Positions 27,043 through 34,280 of a stretch of 34,280 bases of DNA are shown in pieces. The stretch's first letter is position 1; each line of letters opens with the position of its first letter. This stretch comes from Comamonadaceae bacterium (lineage in GTDB: Bacteria; Pseudomonadota; Gammaproteobacteria; Burkholderiales; Burkholderiaceae_C), in NCBI GenBank assembly GCA_027486755.1, contig JAIXOM010000020.1:1-34280 (forward strand), read 5' to 3'. The notes under the pieces were generated by a model. The model was not told the origin of the DNA. It made no database searches and saw nothing but the letters and a program-made list of their open reading frames with translations. The position numbers and the translations under genes were made by a program.

Positions 27043-28176
27043 ATGCTTCAGACAGACCCGCGGCAGGATGGCTTTTCACCCAGCCCGCCCCCCTTAGACG
27101 GCCCTAGAAGCGCTTCACCGGACGCGCCATCGCGCCCCGGCTATGGAGAGCTTCGCCTGTCATGCGTGATTCCCGCGTTCAATGAAGGGGCCAGCCTTCC
27201 GGAGGTGGTACCGCAAGTCATTGCTGCGCTGCAGGAATTGGCCAGGCATGTCGAGATCGTGATCGTTAACGATGGAAGCACCGACTGTACTGGAGAGGTC
27301 GCTCGCAGTCTGTGCGAGCAGCACGCCGGCGTCATCGTGATCGATCTTTCCCGAAATTTCGGTAAGGAGGTGGCACTGACTGCCGGACTGGACACAGCCA
27401 GCGGCCACGCCGTGATCCTGATGGACGCTGACGGGCAGCACCCCGTGTCGGCACTGGGTGAGATGGTCCGCATATGGCGAGAAGGGGTCGATGTCGTCTA
27501 TGCGATCCGATCTTCCCGGGACGACCAATCAAAGTTACAAGCGCACCTAACCAGTTGGTTTTATCGCCTGATCAATTGGAAGAGTCGAATTCACATCCCC
27601 AGCCATGCGGGCGACTTCAGGCTCATGGACCGGCAGGTGGTCAACGCCCTAGCGGCCCTGCCCGAGCGCAACAGGTTCATGAAAGGTCTCTACGCGTGGG
27701 TGGGATTCAAGAGTGTCGCCATCCAATACAAGCCGTTGCCACGCAGATTTGGGCAAACCCGCTTTGGCTTTCGTGGCGCGCTGGCGCTCGCAATGACGGG
27801 CATGCTCGCATTTTCGACTGTGCCTCTGCGTTTGCTCACGCTTTTTGGGCTGTGCTTGGCTTTCATCGCCTTGATCTACGGCGCCTGGGTTGTCGCTTCA
27901 CGTCTGGTTTGGGGAATTGAGGTGCCGGGCTATGCGACCATTGTTGCCAGCGTGATGTTTTTTAGCGGCGTTCAACTTTTTGGTTTAGGGGTCATTGCGG
28001 CGTACATCGCGAGAATCTACGAGGAGGTCAAGCAGCGCCCACTTTACTTGATCAGTAGACGTTATGGCGCTCGTCCTGAACCCGAACCAAGGCCTGCATG
28101 CCAAGCGGACACTTGTTTCAGTGCTGATTTGTCGCCGAAAGCTCAGGTGACCCCAGCCAGAAACACACTACCGTAG
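27043..28176 (+). CDS. GtrB/DPM1/ArnC-like polyprenyl-phosphate glycosyltransferase (GT2)
   Basis: 377 residues from the ATG at 27043; an upstream TTG at 27034 is less likely. The first 35 residues are Pro/Ser-rich. The GT2 catalytic domain has V-I-P-A-F-N-E-G (42-49), N-D-G-S-T-D (76-81), L-S-R-N-F-G-K-E (102-109) and D-A-D-G-Q-H-P (128-134), where the D-A-D metal site sits. Two membrane helices follow at about 262-330, with F-S-x-x-P-L-R-L and Y-I-A-R-I-Y-E-E-V-K-Q-R-P, the classic end of this family. Such enzymes load a sugar onto a polyprenyl phosphate on the cytoplasmic side, and a GtrA partner flips it. A GtrA-like protein is encoded at 10056-10460 in the gspE operon. The sugar is unknown. 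Confidence 0.92.
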   Translation: MLQTDPRQDGFSPSPPPLDGPRSASPDAPSRPGYGELRLSCVIPAFNEGASLPEVVPQVIAALQELARHVEIVIVNDGSTDCTGEVARSLCEQHAGVIVIDLSRNFGKEVALTAGLDTASGHAVILMDADGQHPVSALGEMVRIWREGVDVVYAIRSSRDDQSKLQAHLTSWFYRLINWKSRIHIPSHAGDFRLMDRQVVNALAALPERNRFMKGLYAWVGFKSVAIQYKPLPRRFGQTRFGFRGALALAMTGMLAFSTVPLRLLTLFGLCLAFIALIYGAWVVASRLVWGIEVPGYATIVASVMFFSGVQLFGLGVIAAYIARIYEEVKQRPLYLISRRYGARPEPEPRPACQADTCFSADLSPKAQVTPARNTLP

Positions 28177-28401
28177 TCGCCCCTGAGACGCCTGTGCAAC
28201 TCGGCCGGGCATGCTGTTGACCGCGGGTGATGTCGAATGGTCAAAAACTCCCGACGAGATATTCAGTCAGGACTGAGCAGGCCCGGGCGCACAAAGGCCA
28301 GCAGTCGTCTTTCGCACAATGCCGCTGGGGCCCAACCCCAGCTGGGGGGCATCGAACATCACACCCTGCCGATGGAAAGCGCTTTCCGAAGTGATATTCG
28401 G
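28177..28401. other. Intergenic region after the glycosyltransferase gene
   Basis: No supported gene. It contains a perfect palindrome GGAAAGCGCTTTCC at 28374-28387 that runs into a second inverted repeat, TTCCGAA and TTCGGAA, at 28384-28403. The open frame beginning at 28237 runs through the tRNA on its wrong strand and is not a gene. No clear terminator for the glycosyltransferase was seen. Confidence 0.5.
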
Positions 28402-28450
28402 AAAAAAGAATGGAGCCTAGATGTTAGTTTTCACCAACCTTCTAGGCCCC
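28402..28450 (-). terminator. Strong rho-independent terminator downstream of tRNA-Thr
   Basis: On the minus strand GGGGCCTAGA (28450-28441) pairs over ten positions with TCTAGGCTCC (28421-28412), with one G-U pair. An inner stem GTTGGT/ACTAAC closes on a GAAA loop. The hairpin is followed by ATTC and six T. It starts nine bases after the tRNA CCA end, so it terminates the tRNA transcript. Confidence 0.88.
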
Positions 28451-28458
28451 TTCACTCA

Positions 28459-28533
28459 TGGTGCGGCTATCGGATTCGAACTGATGACCTACCGCTTACA
28501 AGGCGGTTGCTCTACCAACTGAGCTAAGCCGGC
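28459..28533 (-). tRNA. tRNA-Thr (UGU anticodon), with unusual acceptor and T stems
   Basis: The minus strand has the acceptor 5' strand GCCGGCT, D-stem GCTC/GAGC, anticodon stem ACCGC/GCGGT with loop CTTGTAA (anticodon TGT at 28500-28498), variable loop AGGTC, T-loop TTCGAAT and an encoded CCA. Two defects are visible. The 3' acceptor strand reads AGCCGC rather than AGCCGGC, one base short, which leaves C2 bulged. The T-stem ATCAG/CCGAT has an A-C mismatch. The length is 75 bases with CCA instead of 76. It may be functional, a decaying copy, or affected by a sequencing or assembly error. The tandem hairpin terminator downstream argues that it is or was expressed. Confidence 0.85.
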
Positions 28534-28824
28534 AATCTGGGCGCAAGCGTATTGCAGAGGCCCGGGCTACTTAATGCTCTTGAGCGATGGCCGACCCGGG
28601 CTTGGCTTGGGCGGCTGCGGGGGGGCTGATCGCCCGGCCAAACTAGCTCCGGGGCAATAGGACTGACCTTACTGTCGCTCGGGGCAGGTGCACTGGCCAG
28701 GGCCAGGAACGTGCCCGTTGTCGGCTCGGGCGCCAGCGGTTCAGGGCCGGCCGATGTGGGCAACGGCGTTAGGCCGCTGAGGCCAGCTGCGTGTCCGGCC
28801 GCGCGCATACGGCGTGGCGTTGGC
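28534..28824. other. GC-rich intergenic region between tRNA-Thr and the catabolic operon
   Basis: 291 bases. A minus-strand open frame of 127 codons (28524-28907) crosses it, but it overlaps the end of the isomerase-like gene and the tRNA. It has no signal or family features, and its Pro/Ala composition is what random GC-rich sequence gives. I see no terminator for the operon here with confidence, and no gene. Confidence 0.5.
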
Positions 28825-29637
28825 TCAGGCGCCTTCGCACACCGCACGGCTGGCGAGCATGCAGGCCTGGGCCCACTGCTGCGGGCTGGCGCTGCGCTCA
28901 CGCTCAAGATTCACCACTTCCACACTCACTGGCAGGTCCGCCGGCAAGGTGGCCCACAGACCTTGAAGGTCGATGCTGCCCTCGCCCGGCAGGAGCCGCT
29001 CGCAGCGGGCGGTGTGAATCAACTGCTCGGTGCTGAAATGCGTGCCAGCCACCGCATCGCAAACCTGCGCGTAGTGCAGCCACTGGCGGGGGATGGACTG
29101 AATGTCTTCCAGGCTGGTGTGGGAGCGCCCAAAGTGCAAGGCGTCGACCAGAATGCCCGCATTGGCAGGGCCGCCGGCCTGCTGCAGCACGCGCACAGCG
29201 GCTCGGGCATCGGGCACGGCCGTCCAGGGCATGAACTCCAGGTCGGCGCTCAGGCCGTAGGGCGCGACCACCTCGCACAGCCGCGCGTAGTTCTGGCTCA
29301 GGCGGGCCTCGTCGGGATCGTCGCCGGCCACCAGCAGCGCGCGCGCGCCCAGAGCCGCACCAGCGTCATAAAGCGCGTCCCAGGTGTGGGGGTCGAAGTC
29401 CGGGCCGATGCGCACGATCTCCAAATCGAAAACGCCCACACCGGTCTCGCGCATAACCGTCAGGGTTTCGCGCATCACCTCGGGCAGACCCAGCAGATGC
29501 TGCTGCGGCGCGCCGGGGGCGTTGGGCCACAGGCGAAGGCCCACATGGCTGCAGCCCAGCTCCGCGGCCAATCGGATGGCCTGCGGCGGGCTGCAACGGT
29601 GCGAGGTGAGATACGCCAGCGAATAGGTGCGGGGCAT
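28825..29637 (-). CDS. Sugar phosphate isomerase/epimerase-like TIM-barrel protein
   Basis: 270 residues from the ATG at 29637; a longer frame upstream overlaps the preceding gene and is not used. The start M-P-R-T-Y-S-L-A-Y-L-T is strand 1 of a TIM barrel. The motifs D-L-E-I-V-R, L-V-A-G-D-D-P, L-E-F-M-P-W, I-L-V-D-A-L-H-F-x-R and V-E-V-V-N are placed like the metal-binding Glu, Asp and His strands of the AP-endonuclease-2-like sugar isomerase superfamily. That superfamily includes 3-dehydroshikimate dehydratases, which is notable given the shikimate-dehydrogenase-like gene at 32951. The substrate cannot be set from sequence. It is the last gene of the IclR-led operon, eight bases after the NIPSNAP gene. 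Confidence 0.85.
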   Translation of the reverse strand: MPRTYSLAYLTSHRCSPPQAIRLAAELGCSHVGLRLWPNAPGAPQQHLLGLPEVMRETLTVMRETGVGVFDLEIVRIGPDFDPHTWDALYDAGAALGARALLVAGDDPDEARLSQNYARLCEVVAPYGLSADLEFMPWTAVPDARAAVRVLQQAGGPANAGILVDALHFGRSHTSLEDIQSIPRQWLHYAQVCDAVAGTHFSTEQLIHTARCERLLPGEGSIDLQGLWATLPADLPVSVEVVNLERERSASPQQWAQACMLASRAVCEGA

Positions 29638-29645
29638 GGAGCGCC

Positions 29646-30269
29646 TTACTTCATGGGCGAGACGGCCGTGGGCAAGGCAATGGTCGAGACCATGCGCGTG
29701 CTCAGGTGGGCCGGGCCGCCCTTGGGCGGCCAGATGCCCTGAGCCACCGCCTCGGCACGCGCTTGGCTGCGTGCGTTGAGGCTGGGATAGGCCCAAATGT
29801 TGGTAAAGCGCGGCTCACCATCGAGCGCCACCATGGCCAGCACGCAGGGCGAGATTTTTTCTCGCGCGGGCAGGTACTGCTCCCACAGAGCGATGGTGGG
29901 CTCCACGCCACCGGGCTTGATGCCGTAGGTGCGGATTTCATAGACCGGACCGCTGATGCCACTGGCCGCTGTGGGGCGGGCCGACGCCTTCCAGGGAAAG
30001 CCTCGGTAGCTCTCAATCACCAAGGATTGGTAGAGCTCGCCGCATCCGTAGGGACTGGCGCTGACCTGCACGCGCAGGCGCTCGGCCTGTAGTTGCTCCA
30101 GCGTGGCAAAGCCACGCAGCAACAGCATCTGATTGAGTACGCCAATGTCGCTGAACCAGCAGGCCAGCAGCTCGCCCTGCGGCGCCTCCTTGCAAAAGGC
30201 CTCGACGCGGCTGGCGGCCTGCGCGGCCGTGCCAAAAGGAAGGGTGAGGGTGGCGAGTTCGTAATACAT
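29646..30269 (-). CDS. NIPSNAP-family protein
   Basis: 207 residues. Two ferredoxin-like halves are visible. The first starts M-Y-Y-E-L-A-T-L-T. The second starts near residue 109 with V-Y-E-I-R-T-Y-G-I-K-P-G-G-V and continues W-E-Q-Y-L-P-A-R and F-T-N-I-W-A-Y-P-S-L-N-A-R, the usual NIPSNAP signature. The family is dimeric and often encoded in bacterial catabolic operons, but a definite reaction is rarely known. Spacing is 22 bases from the flavoprotein gene and eight to the isomerase-like gene, so it belongs to the same transcript. A GAGG site precedes the ATG. Confidence 0.9.
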   Translation of the reverse strand: MYYELATLTLPFGTAAQAASRVEAFCKEAPQGELLACWFSDIGVLNQMLLLRGFATLEQLQAERLRVQVSASPYGCGELYQSLVIESYRGFPWKASARPTAASGISGPVYEIRTYGIKPGGVEPTIALWEQYLPAREKISPCVLAMVALDGEPRFTNIWAYPSLNARSQARAEAVAQGIWPPKGGPAHLSTRMVSTIALPTAVSPMK

Positions 30270-30291
30270 GGGTGAGGTCCTCGTGGGGGTG

Positions 30292-32016
30292 TCAGTCGTC
30301 GGTCAAGGGCAGGGGCTGGCCTGCGGCGTGGTGGGCGGCCATGAAGCCGAAAGTCATGGCCGGCCCCAGCGTGATGCCACCGCTGGGATAGTGGCCTGCC
30401 ATGACGCTGCTCATGTCGTTGCCGGCCGCGTACAAACCGACAATGGCATCGCCCCGCGCATCGAGCACCTGCGCCTGGGCGTTGACGCGCAAGCCGGCAA
30501 AAGAGCCGAGGCTGCCCATGACGAGCTTGACGGCATAGAAGGGGCCGTGCTCGATGGGGGCCATGCAGGGGTTGGGGTAGGCGCTATCGGGCTCCCCCTG
30601 CACGCGGTTGTAGGGCGTGCGTCCCTTGCCAAAATCATCGTCCTGCCCGCGCAGCGCCTGCGCGTTGTAGCGGGCCACCGTGGCTTCCAGCGCTGCCGCA
30701 TCGATGCCGCAGTCCGCCGCCAAGCCGGCCAGGCTGTGGCCGCGTCGCAGGTAGCCAGACGCCAGCCAGGGTGCCAAGGAAAAAGGCGCAGGCTTGACGG
30801 CGCCCAGCCCATAGCGCCGCACGAAGCGTTGGTCACAGACCAGCCAGGCCTCGGGAGCCTGGCCCTCAGGCGTGGCGCGCAGCAGGGCCTGCATCACGTC
30901 GTGGTAGGAGTCGGCCTCGTTGCAAAAGCGCCGGCCATCCTCACGCACGGTCATCACGCCGGGTTTGGCGCGCTCGATCAGGTGCGGAAACCGCGCCACG
31001 CTGCCATCGCTGCGGGGTACCAGCGAGACGGGCGCCAGCGCCATGGTCTGCGCCAGGTCTGCGGCCACCACCGCGCCGGCCGACTCCCCCAGGCGCAACC
31101 CATCACCGGTGTTGCCTGGATTCGCCGCCGACCAGTGGGTGTGACCCTCCCGCACATGCGGCACCAGCTGGCGCTGGCGCTCAGGATCGTGTGGAAAGCC
31201 TCCGGCCGCGAGCACCACACCACAGCGGGCTCTGACCGTGATCTCGCCAGCGGGCGAGCCCAATACGGCGCCCTCCACCCGGTCGGCGCCGCGCAGCAGG
31301 CGCAGCACCGGGCTGTGCGTGCGCAGTTCCACGCCGCGCTCCAGCGCGCTGGCCGCCAGCGCCGCCACCAAGGCATTGCCATTGACGGCGCGCATGCCCC
31401 GCCCATGGCGCAGCAGATCCAACGCGTGGCGCAGCAAACGCCGCAGCACGTAGAACGCAGAGGCAGGCTTGCGCCTGGCATTGAGTAAATGGCGCAGCTC
31501 GGCACCCGACGCAATGCCCATGCCCCACAGCGACATCTCCAGCAGCGGCGGCTTGAGCTCCCGCAAGCGAGGTCCTAGGCTGCGCAAGTCAAAAGGCGCG
31601 GCGCACACCGAGCGACCGCCCAGCGCAGCGCCCGGCGAGTCGCCATGAAAATCCGGAATCGCATTGCCGTCGATGAACTGCAGCTGCGTGTGTTGGCGGA
31701 AAAACGACACCATGCGCGGGCCGTTGGCGAGAAAGGCGCGAGCACGCGTCTCGTCAAAGCGCGGGCCTAATTCGTGGCGCAGGTACAGCAGGGCTTGCTG
31801 CAGGTCCTCGCGGATGCCGGCGTCCAGGGCCAGGGGATTGCGCGGGATCCACATCCAGCCGCCCGACCAAGCCGTGGTGCCACCAAACTGCGCCTCCTTC
31901 TCGGCCACCACCACCCGCAGGCCCAGGTGGGCGGCGGTCGTGGCGGCTGAAAGGCCAGCGGCCCCGCTGCCGACGACCAGCAGATCGCAGTCGATGGTAG
32001 GGCCCGGCTGGCGCAT
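30292..32016 (-). CDS. FAD-dependent dehydrogenase, KstD / fumarate-reductase flavoprotein type
   Basis: 574 residues from the ATG at 32016, which shares its A with the upstream stop (TGATG); a TTG one codon earlier is less likely. The N-terminal dinucleotide fold reads V-V-G-S-G-A-A-G-L-S-A-A. F-G-G-T-T-A-W-S-G-G-W-M-W-I-P follows near residue 45. Near the C-terminus are G-L-Y-A-A-G-N-D and Y-P-S-G-G-I-T-L-G-P-A-M-T-F-G. The last motif is typical of the 3-ketosteroid delta-1-dehydrogenase branch of the flavoprotein family, which desaturates ring ketones, rather than of fumarate reductase. The actual substrate is unknown. A relative of the same branch begins at 33760 across the divergent promoter. 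Confidence 0.92.
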   Translation of the reverse strand: MRQPGPTIDCDLLVVGSGAAGLSAATTAAHLGLRVVVAEKEAQFGGTTAWSGGWMWIPRNPLALDAGIREDLQQALLYLRHELGPRFDETRARAFLANGPRMVSFFRQHTQLQFIDGNAIPDFHGDSPGAALGGRSVCAAPFDLRSLGPRLRELKPPLLEMSLWGMGIASGAELRHLLNARRKPASAFYVLRRLLRHALDLLRHGRGMRAVNGNALVAALAASALERGVELRTHSPVLRLLRGADRVEGAVLGSPAGEITVRARCGVVLAAGGFPHDPERQRQLVPHVREGHTHWSAANPGNTGDGLRLGESAGAVVAADLAQTMALAPVSLVPRSDGSVARFPHLIERAKPGVMTVREDGRRFCNEADSYHDVMQALLRATPEGQAPEAWLVCDQRFVRRYGLGAVKPAPFSLAPWLASGYLRRGHSLAGLAADCGIDAAALEATVARYNAQALRGQDDDFGKGRTPYNRVQGEPDSAYPNPCMAPIEHGPFYAVKLVMGSLGSFAGLRVNAQAQVLDARGDAIVGLYAAGNDMSSVMAGHYPSGGITLGPAMTFGFMAAHHAAGQPLPLTDD

Positions 32017-32837
32017 CAATCGGCGTAGATGGGCTTGCGCTCGCCTTCGCCCGCGGCCTGGCCGGCGGTGAAGAAAGGCGAGGCACCGCTGGCGGCGGCC
32101 AGCTGGGCTGCAAAGGAGAGGAGCTCAGGGACCAGGGCCTGCATGCGCTCGGGCTTGAAGCGCGCCGAAGGCCCAGCAATGGTGAGCACGCCCATGGCGC
32201 CCTGACCCGCAAGGCGCACGGGCGCCGAGATGGCGCTCAGGCCCTCGGTGTAGGTATCCACCGTGATGGCAAAGCCGCTCTGGCGCGTCTGCTCGATCGC
32301 CTCCATCACCTCGGCCAGAGTCTGTGGCGCGTTAGGCCCGAACTCGCTGTGCAGGCCCAGGCCCTGCCGGGCCACCAGAGCCAAGGCCCGGTCGTCGGGC
32401 AGGGTGCTCAACCAGGCCCAGCCGGAAGAGGAGCAGGACAGCCGAGCATCGCTGCCCATATCCGGGTCGTAGCGCAGGCCCTGGCGCGCGCCCTGCGCGC
32501 GCGCCACCCAGGTCAGGCGCTCGCCGTCCACCACCGACAGGCGTACCAGTTCGCCAGACTGCTCGGCGAGGCGGTTGAGCAGCGGTTGGGCGATGTCCAC
32601 GATGCCGCTGTGGCTGAGAAAGGTCAGCCCGATGGAGACCAGCTTGGTGGTCAGCATGTAGGCGCCCTGCTCGCGCACCTGGCGCACATAGCCGGCGGCC
32701 ACCAGGTCGGTCAGCAGGCGATGCACGCCGCTGCGCGGAATATTTAGGCGCTCAGACACCACGCCCAACTCCAGCCCCTGGCCGTGTTGGGCCAGCAACT
32801 CCAGGATGCTTAAGGTGCGTTCCATCACGCCACTCAT
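32016..32837 (-). CDS. IclR-family transcriptional regulator
   Basis: 273 residues, usual family length. The N-terminal winged helix-turn-helix is clear (E-R-T-L-S-I-L-E-L-L at 6-15; V-S-E-R-L-N-I-P-R-S-G-V-H-R-L-L at about 27-42). The C-terminal IclR effector domain has G-Y-V-R-Q, Y-D-P-D-M-G and S-G-F-A-I-T-V-D-T-Y-T-E-G-L-S-A-I-S-A-P-V, followed by G-V-L-T-I-A-G-P. Small aromatic or organic acids are common effectors in this family. A GGAGG site precedes the ATG. As first gene of the operon it probably controls both itself and the divergent genes through the palindrome at 32915-32929. Confidence 0.95.
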   Translation of the reverse strand: MSGVMERTLSILELLAQHGQGLELGVVSERLNIPRSGVHRLLTDLVAAGYVRQVREQGAYMLTTKLVSIGLTFLSHSGIVDIAQPLLNRLAEQSGELVRLSVVDGERLTWVARAQGARQGLRYDPDMGSDARLSCSSSGWAWLSTLPDDRALALVARQGLGLHSEFGPNAPQTLAEVMEAIEQTRQSGFAITVDTYTEGLSAISAPVRLAGQGAMGVLTIAGPSARFKPERMQALVPELLSFAAQLAAASGASPFFTAGQAAGEGERKPIYAD

Positions 32838-32913
32838 GGCTGCGTCCTCCGATTCGATGTCTGATGCGACTGCATAAGGACAGTATAAGGGTAAATCAGA
32901 ACATCTTTCATAA

Positions 32914-32942
32914 TTGGAACTTCATTCCACTTTATGTATGAT
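32914..32942 (+). promoter_or_regulatory. Promoter for the shikimate-dehydrogenase-like gene, with a near-leaderless start
   Basis: TTGGAA (32914-32919) and TATGAT (32937-32942) are 17 bases apart. Transcription would start at about 32949, and the ATG is at 32951. There is no ribosome-binding site before the ATG, which agrees with a leaderless or near-leaderless mRNA. The -35 lies inside the IclR-type palindrome. Confidence 0.55.
32915..32929. promoter_or_regulatory. Candidate IclR operator
   Basis: TGGAA-CTTCA-TTCCA is a 5-5-5 inverted repeat in the 113-base gap between the divergent IclR gene and the shikimate-dehydrogenase-like gene. Its arms resemble the TGGAA/TTCCA half-sites known for Escherichia coli IclR. 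It covers the -35 of the plus-strand promoter, as expected for repression there. Confidence 0.6.
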
Positions 32943-32950
32943 CTACCCCC

Positions 32951-33757
32951 ATGCACCGCCCCAATGCCTCCTTTCTCGATGGTTCCACCCGCCTGCACCT
33001 GATCGTGGGCGACCCGATCGCCCAAGTGAAATCCCCGGCGGGCGTGAGCCAGGCCTTTCTGGACGCTGGGCAGAACGCCGTGTGCGTGCCAGCCCATGTC
33101 CATCCAGCCGATCTGAGCGCCTGGCTGGCAGGCGTGTCCCTGGCTCAGAACGTGGACGGCATCATCGTCACCGTGCCGCACAAGATCGCCTGCTTGGCGC
33201 TGTGCGCCACTGCCCCGGAGCGGGCCCGCTTCGTGGGCGCCGTCAACACCATGCGCCGCAACCCAGACGGCAGCTGGCATGGCGACATGTTCGATGGCGA
33301 AGGTTTTGTGCGCGCGCTCGAGGCCCGCGGCGGCCAGCTCGCGGGCCGCTCGGCCCTGCTGGTGGGTGCAGGCGGCGCCGGCTCGGCCATCGCCCACGCC
33401 TTCATGCTGGCGGGCGTTGCGCGGCTGGCCATCCACGACCCGGACGATGGCCGGCGCGCTGGCCTCGTAGCGCGGCTGGCGGCCCTGGGCCGCGGCGAGG
33501 TGCAGCACGGCAGCGCTGATCCAAGCGGCTTTGACGTGGTGATCAACGCCTCACCCATGGGCATGCGGCCCAGCGACCCCTCGCCCATCGAGGTGGACAA
33601 GCTCACTGCCGCGCAGTTTGCCGGCTGCGTGATCACCTCGCCGGCCGTCTCGCCCTGGCTGCAGGCAGCCCGCGACCGAGGCTGCACCAGTATGAACGGT
33701 GCGGACATGTTTGCCCAGGTGCGCGACCTCATGGTCCGCTTTCTCCAAGAGGCTTGA
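32951..33757 (+). CDS. Shikimate/quinate dehydrogenase-like protein (AroE family)
   Basis: 268 residues, usual AroE length. The substrate-binding domain has G-D-P-I-A-Q-V-K-S-P (20-29), where housekeeping AroE has S-x-S. The catalytic-type Lys is in T-V-P-H-K78, N-T lies at 99-100 and Asp115 lies in G-D-M-F-D-G-E-G-F. The dinucleotide-binding loop is G-A-G-G-A-G (139-144), and N-A-S-P-M-G-M follows near 198. The first Ser of the SxS substrate motif is replaced by Val, which suggests a paralogue acting on a related substrate rather than the biosynthetic enzyme. It is two bases from the following flavoprotein gene, and both are divergent from the IclR operon. Confidence 0.88.
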   Translation: MHRPNASFLDGSTRLHLIVGDPIAQVKSPAGVSQAFLDAGQNAVCVPAHVHPADLSAWLAGVSLAQNVDGIIVTVPHKIACLALCATAPERARFVGAVNTMRRNPDGSWHGDMFDGEGFVRALEARGGQLAGRSALLVGAGGAGSAIAHAFMLAGVARLAIHDPDDGRRAGLVARLAALGRGEVQHGSADPSGFDVVINASPMGMRPSDPSPIEVDKLTAAQFAGCVITSPAVSPWLQAARDRGCTSMNGADMFAQVRDLMVRFLQEA

Positions 33758-33759
33758 GC

Positions 33760-34280
33760 ATGGCCCACCCATCCCAGGCCATGACGCTGCACAGGCAGGG
33801 CTTGCCCGCCTCGGCGGAGGGGGAATGCTATGACATGGTGGTGGTGGGCGCCGGAGGCGCAGGCATGGCCGCCGCCCTCTTTGCTGCCCTGGGCGGCGCG
33901 CGCGTGCTGCTGGTCGAGCGCACTGGCCTCGTGGGCGGCACCACGGCCTGGTCGGCGGCCACCACCTGGATTCCGGGCAGCCACCATGCGGCCGCCGTCA
34001 ATCCCGAGGACAGCCTCGCGGAGGTCTCGCGCTATCTGGACCATGCCGTCGGCGATCGCGCCCCCCGGGCCGTGCGTGAAGCCTTTTTGCAGCACGGAGG
34101 CGAGGCGGTGCGCCGCATCGAAGCGGGCAGCGAGGTGCAGTTTCGGCCCTATGCCAAGCACCCCGACTACATCAGCGATCTGCCGGGCTCCACCCTCTGC
34201 GGCCGCGCGCTGGAGCCCCTGCCCTTCGATGGCCGCCTGCTCGGCCCGCTGCTGAGCCTGGTGCGTCCGCCCATCCCGGA
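33760..34280 (+). CDS. FAD-dependent dehydrogenase, KstD-like (3' end outside window)
   Basis: The frame is open from the ATG at 33760 to the right edge, about 173 residues of a protein usually 550-580 long. An AAGAGG site precedes the ATG, two bases after the upstream stop. The dinucleotide fold reads V-V-V-G-A-G-G-A-G-M-A-A-A, and E-R-T-G-L-V-G-G-T-T-A-W-S-A-A-T-T-W-I-P-G-S follows. These match the same positions in the flavoprotein at 30292-32016, so the two are paralogues in one regulatory unit. They may carry out successive ring desaturations, but that is inferred. Confidence 0.9.
   Translation, partial: MAHPSQAMTLHRQGLPASAEGECYDMVVVGAGGAGMAAALFAALGGARVLLVERTGLVGGTTAWSAATTWIPGSHHAAAVNPEDSLAEVSRYLDHAVGDRAPRAVREAFLQHGGEAVRRIEAGSEVQFRPYAKHPDYISDLPGSTLCGRALEPLPFDGRLLGPLLSLVRPPIP

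Noticed and set aside
28237..28527. Plus-strand 96-codon frame ending in an Arg/Leu-rich peptide
   Set aside because: Its end is the antisense of tRNA-Thr, a well-known source of false proteins; the rest is non-coding.
28711..29742. Long plus-strand frame of 343 codons
   Set aside because: Antisense to the TIM-barrel and NIPSNAP genes; no recognisable domain.
33145..34161. Long minus-strand frame of 338 codons
   Set aside because: Opposite two clear plus-strand genes (AroE-like and FAD dehydrogenase); an antisense frame kept open by GC-rich codon bias.

Overview
The window looks like the chromosome of a Burkholderiales betaproteobacterium, probably Comamonadaceae-like. This rests on high-GC coding sequence, beta-type secretion and catabolic gene families, and heavy use of 4-base gene overlaps. 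The species cannot be named from sequence alone.

Positions 1-28176 hold a split type II secretion / MSHA-type pseudopilus locus wrapped around its likely cargo. Left block: two secreted proteins on the minus strand (1-1385, cut by the window edge; 1841-3502). Next comes a plus-strand operon of five overlapping genes, 3895-8485: PilM/GspL-like, PilN-like, PilO/GspM-like, PilP/GspC-like and a secretin lipoprotein. A minus-strand operon, 13971-8482, converges on it. It encodes an unknown membrane-anchored periplasmic protein, a large GT-C-like membrane protein with a TPR tail, a GtrA-like protein and the GspE ATPase. The middle holds a Thr-rich lipoprotein (14041-16362) and a 2285-residue secreted protein with two Asp-box repeat halves (16397-23254). 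The right block holds three pseudopilins (23380-24921), a small secreted protein on the opposite strand, GspF, GspG and a divergent GtrB/DPM1-like glycosyltransferase (27043-28176). No prepilin peptidase is present, so it must lie elsewhere.

Two themes link these genes. First, three secreted proteins share a tandem Trp-rich module of about 200 residues (G-W-N-L-L-G-N-G ... P-G-E-G-F/Y-W-V-N). In two of them it is C-terminal, after a Thr-rich linker, so it is a candidate sorting, anchoring or assembly domain. Second, a GT2 enzyme, a GtrA-like protein and a GT-C-like protein are present, and the last two are translationally coupled to the secretion ATPase. Three proteins carry mucin-like Thr/Pro/Ala stretches. 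The inference is a dedicated machine that exports, and may O-glycosylate, a set of large surface proteins.

A tRNA-Thr(UGU) gene (28459-28533, minus) with an unusual 3' third and a strong terminator separates this locus from a catabolic region. That region has a minus-strand operon led by an IclR regulator (IclR, KstD-like flavoprotein, NIPSNAP protein, TIM-barrel isomerase-like protein). Divergent from it are a shikimate-dehydrogenase-like protein and a second flavoprotein, cut by the right edge. An IclR-type palindrome overlaps a promoter whose transcript would start almost at the ATG. Oxidation of a hydroaromatic or alicyclic acid is a reasonable but unproven reading.
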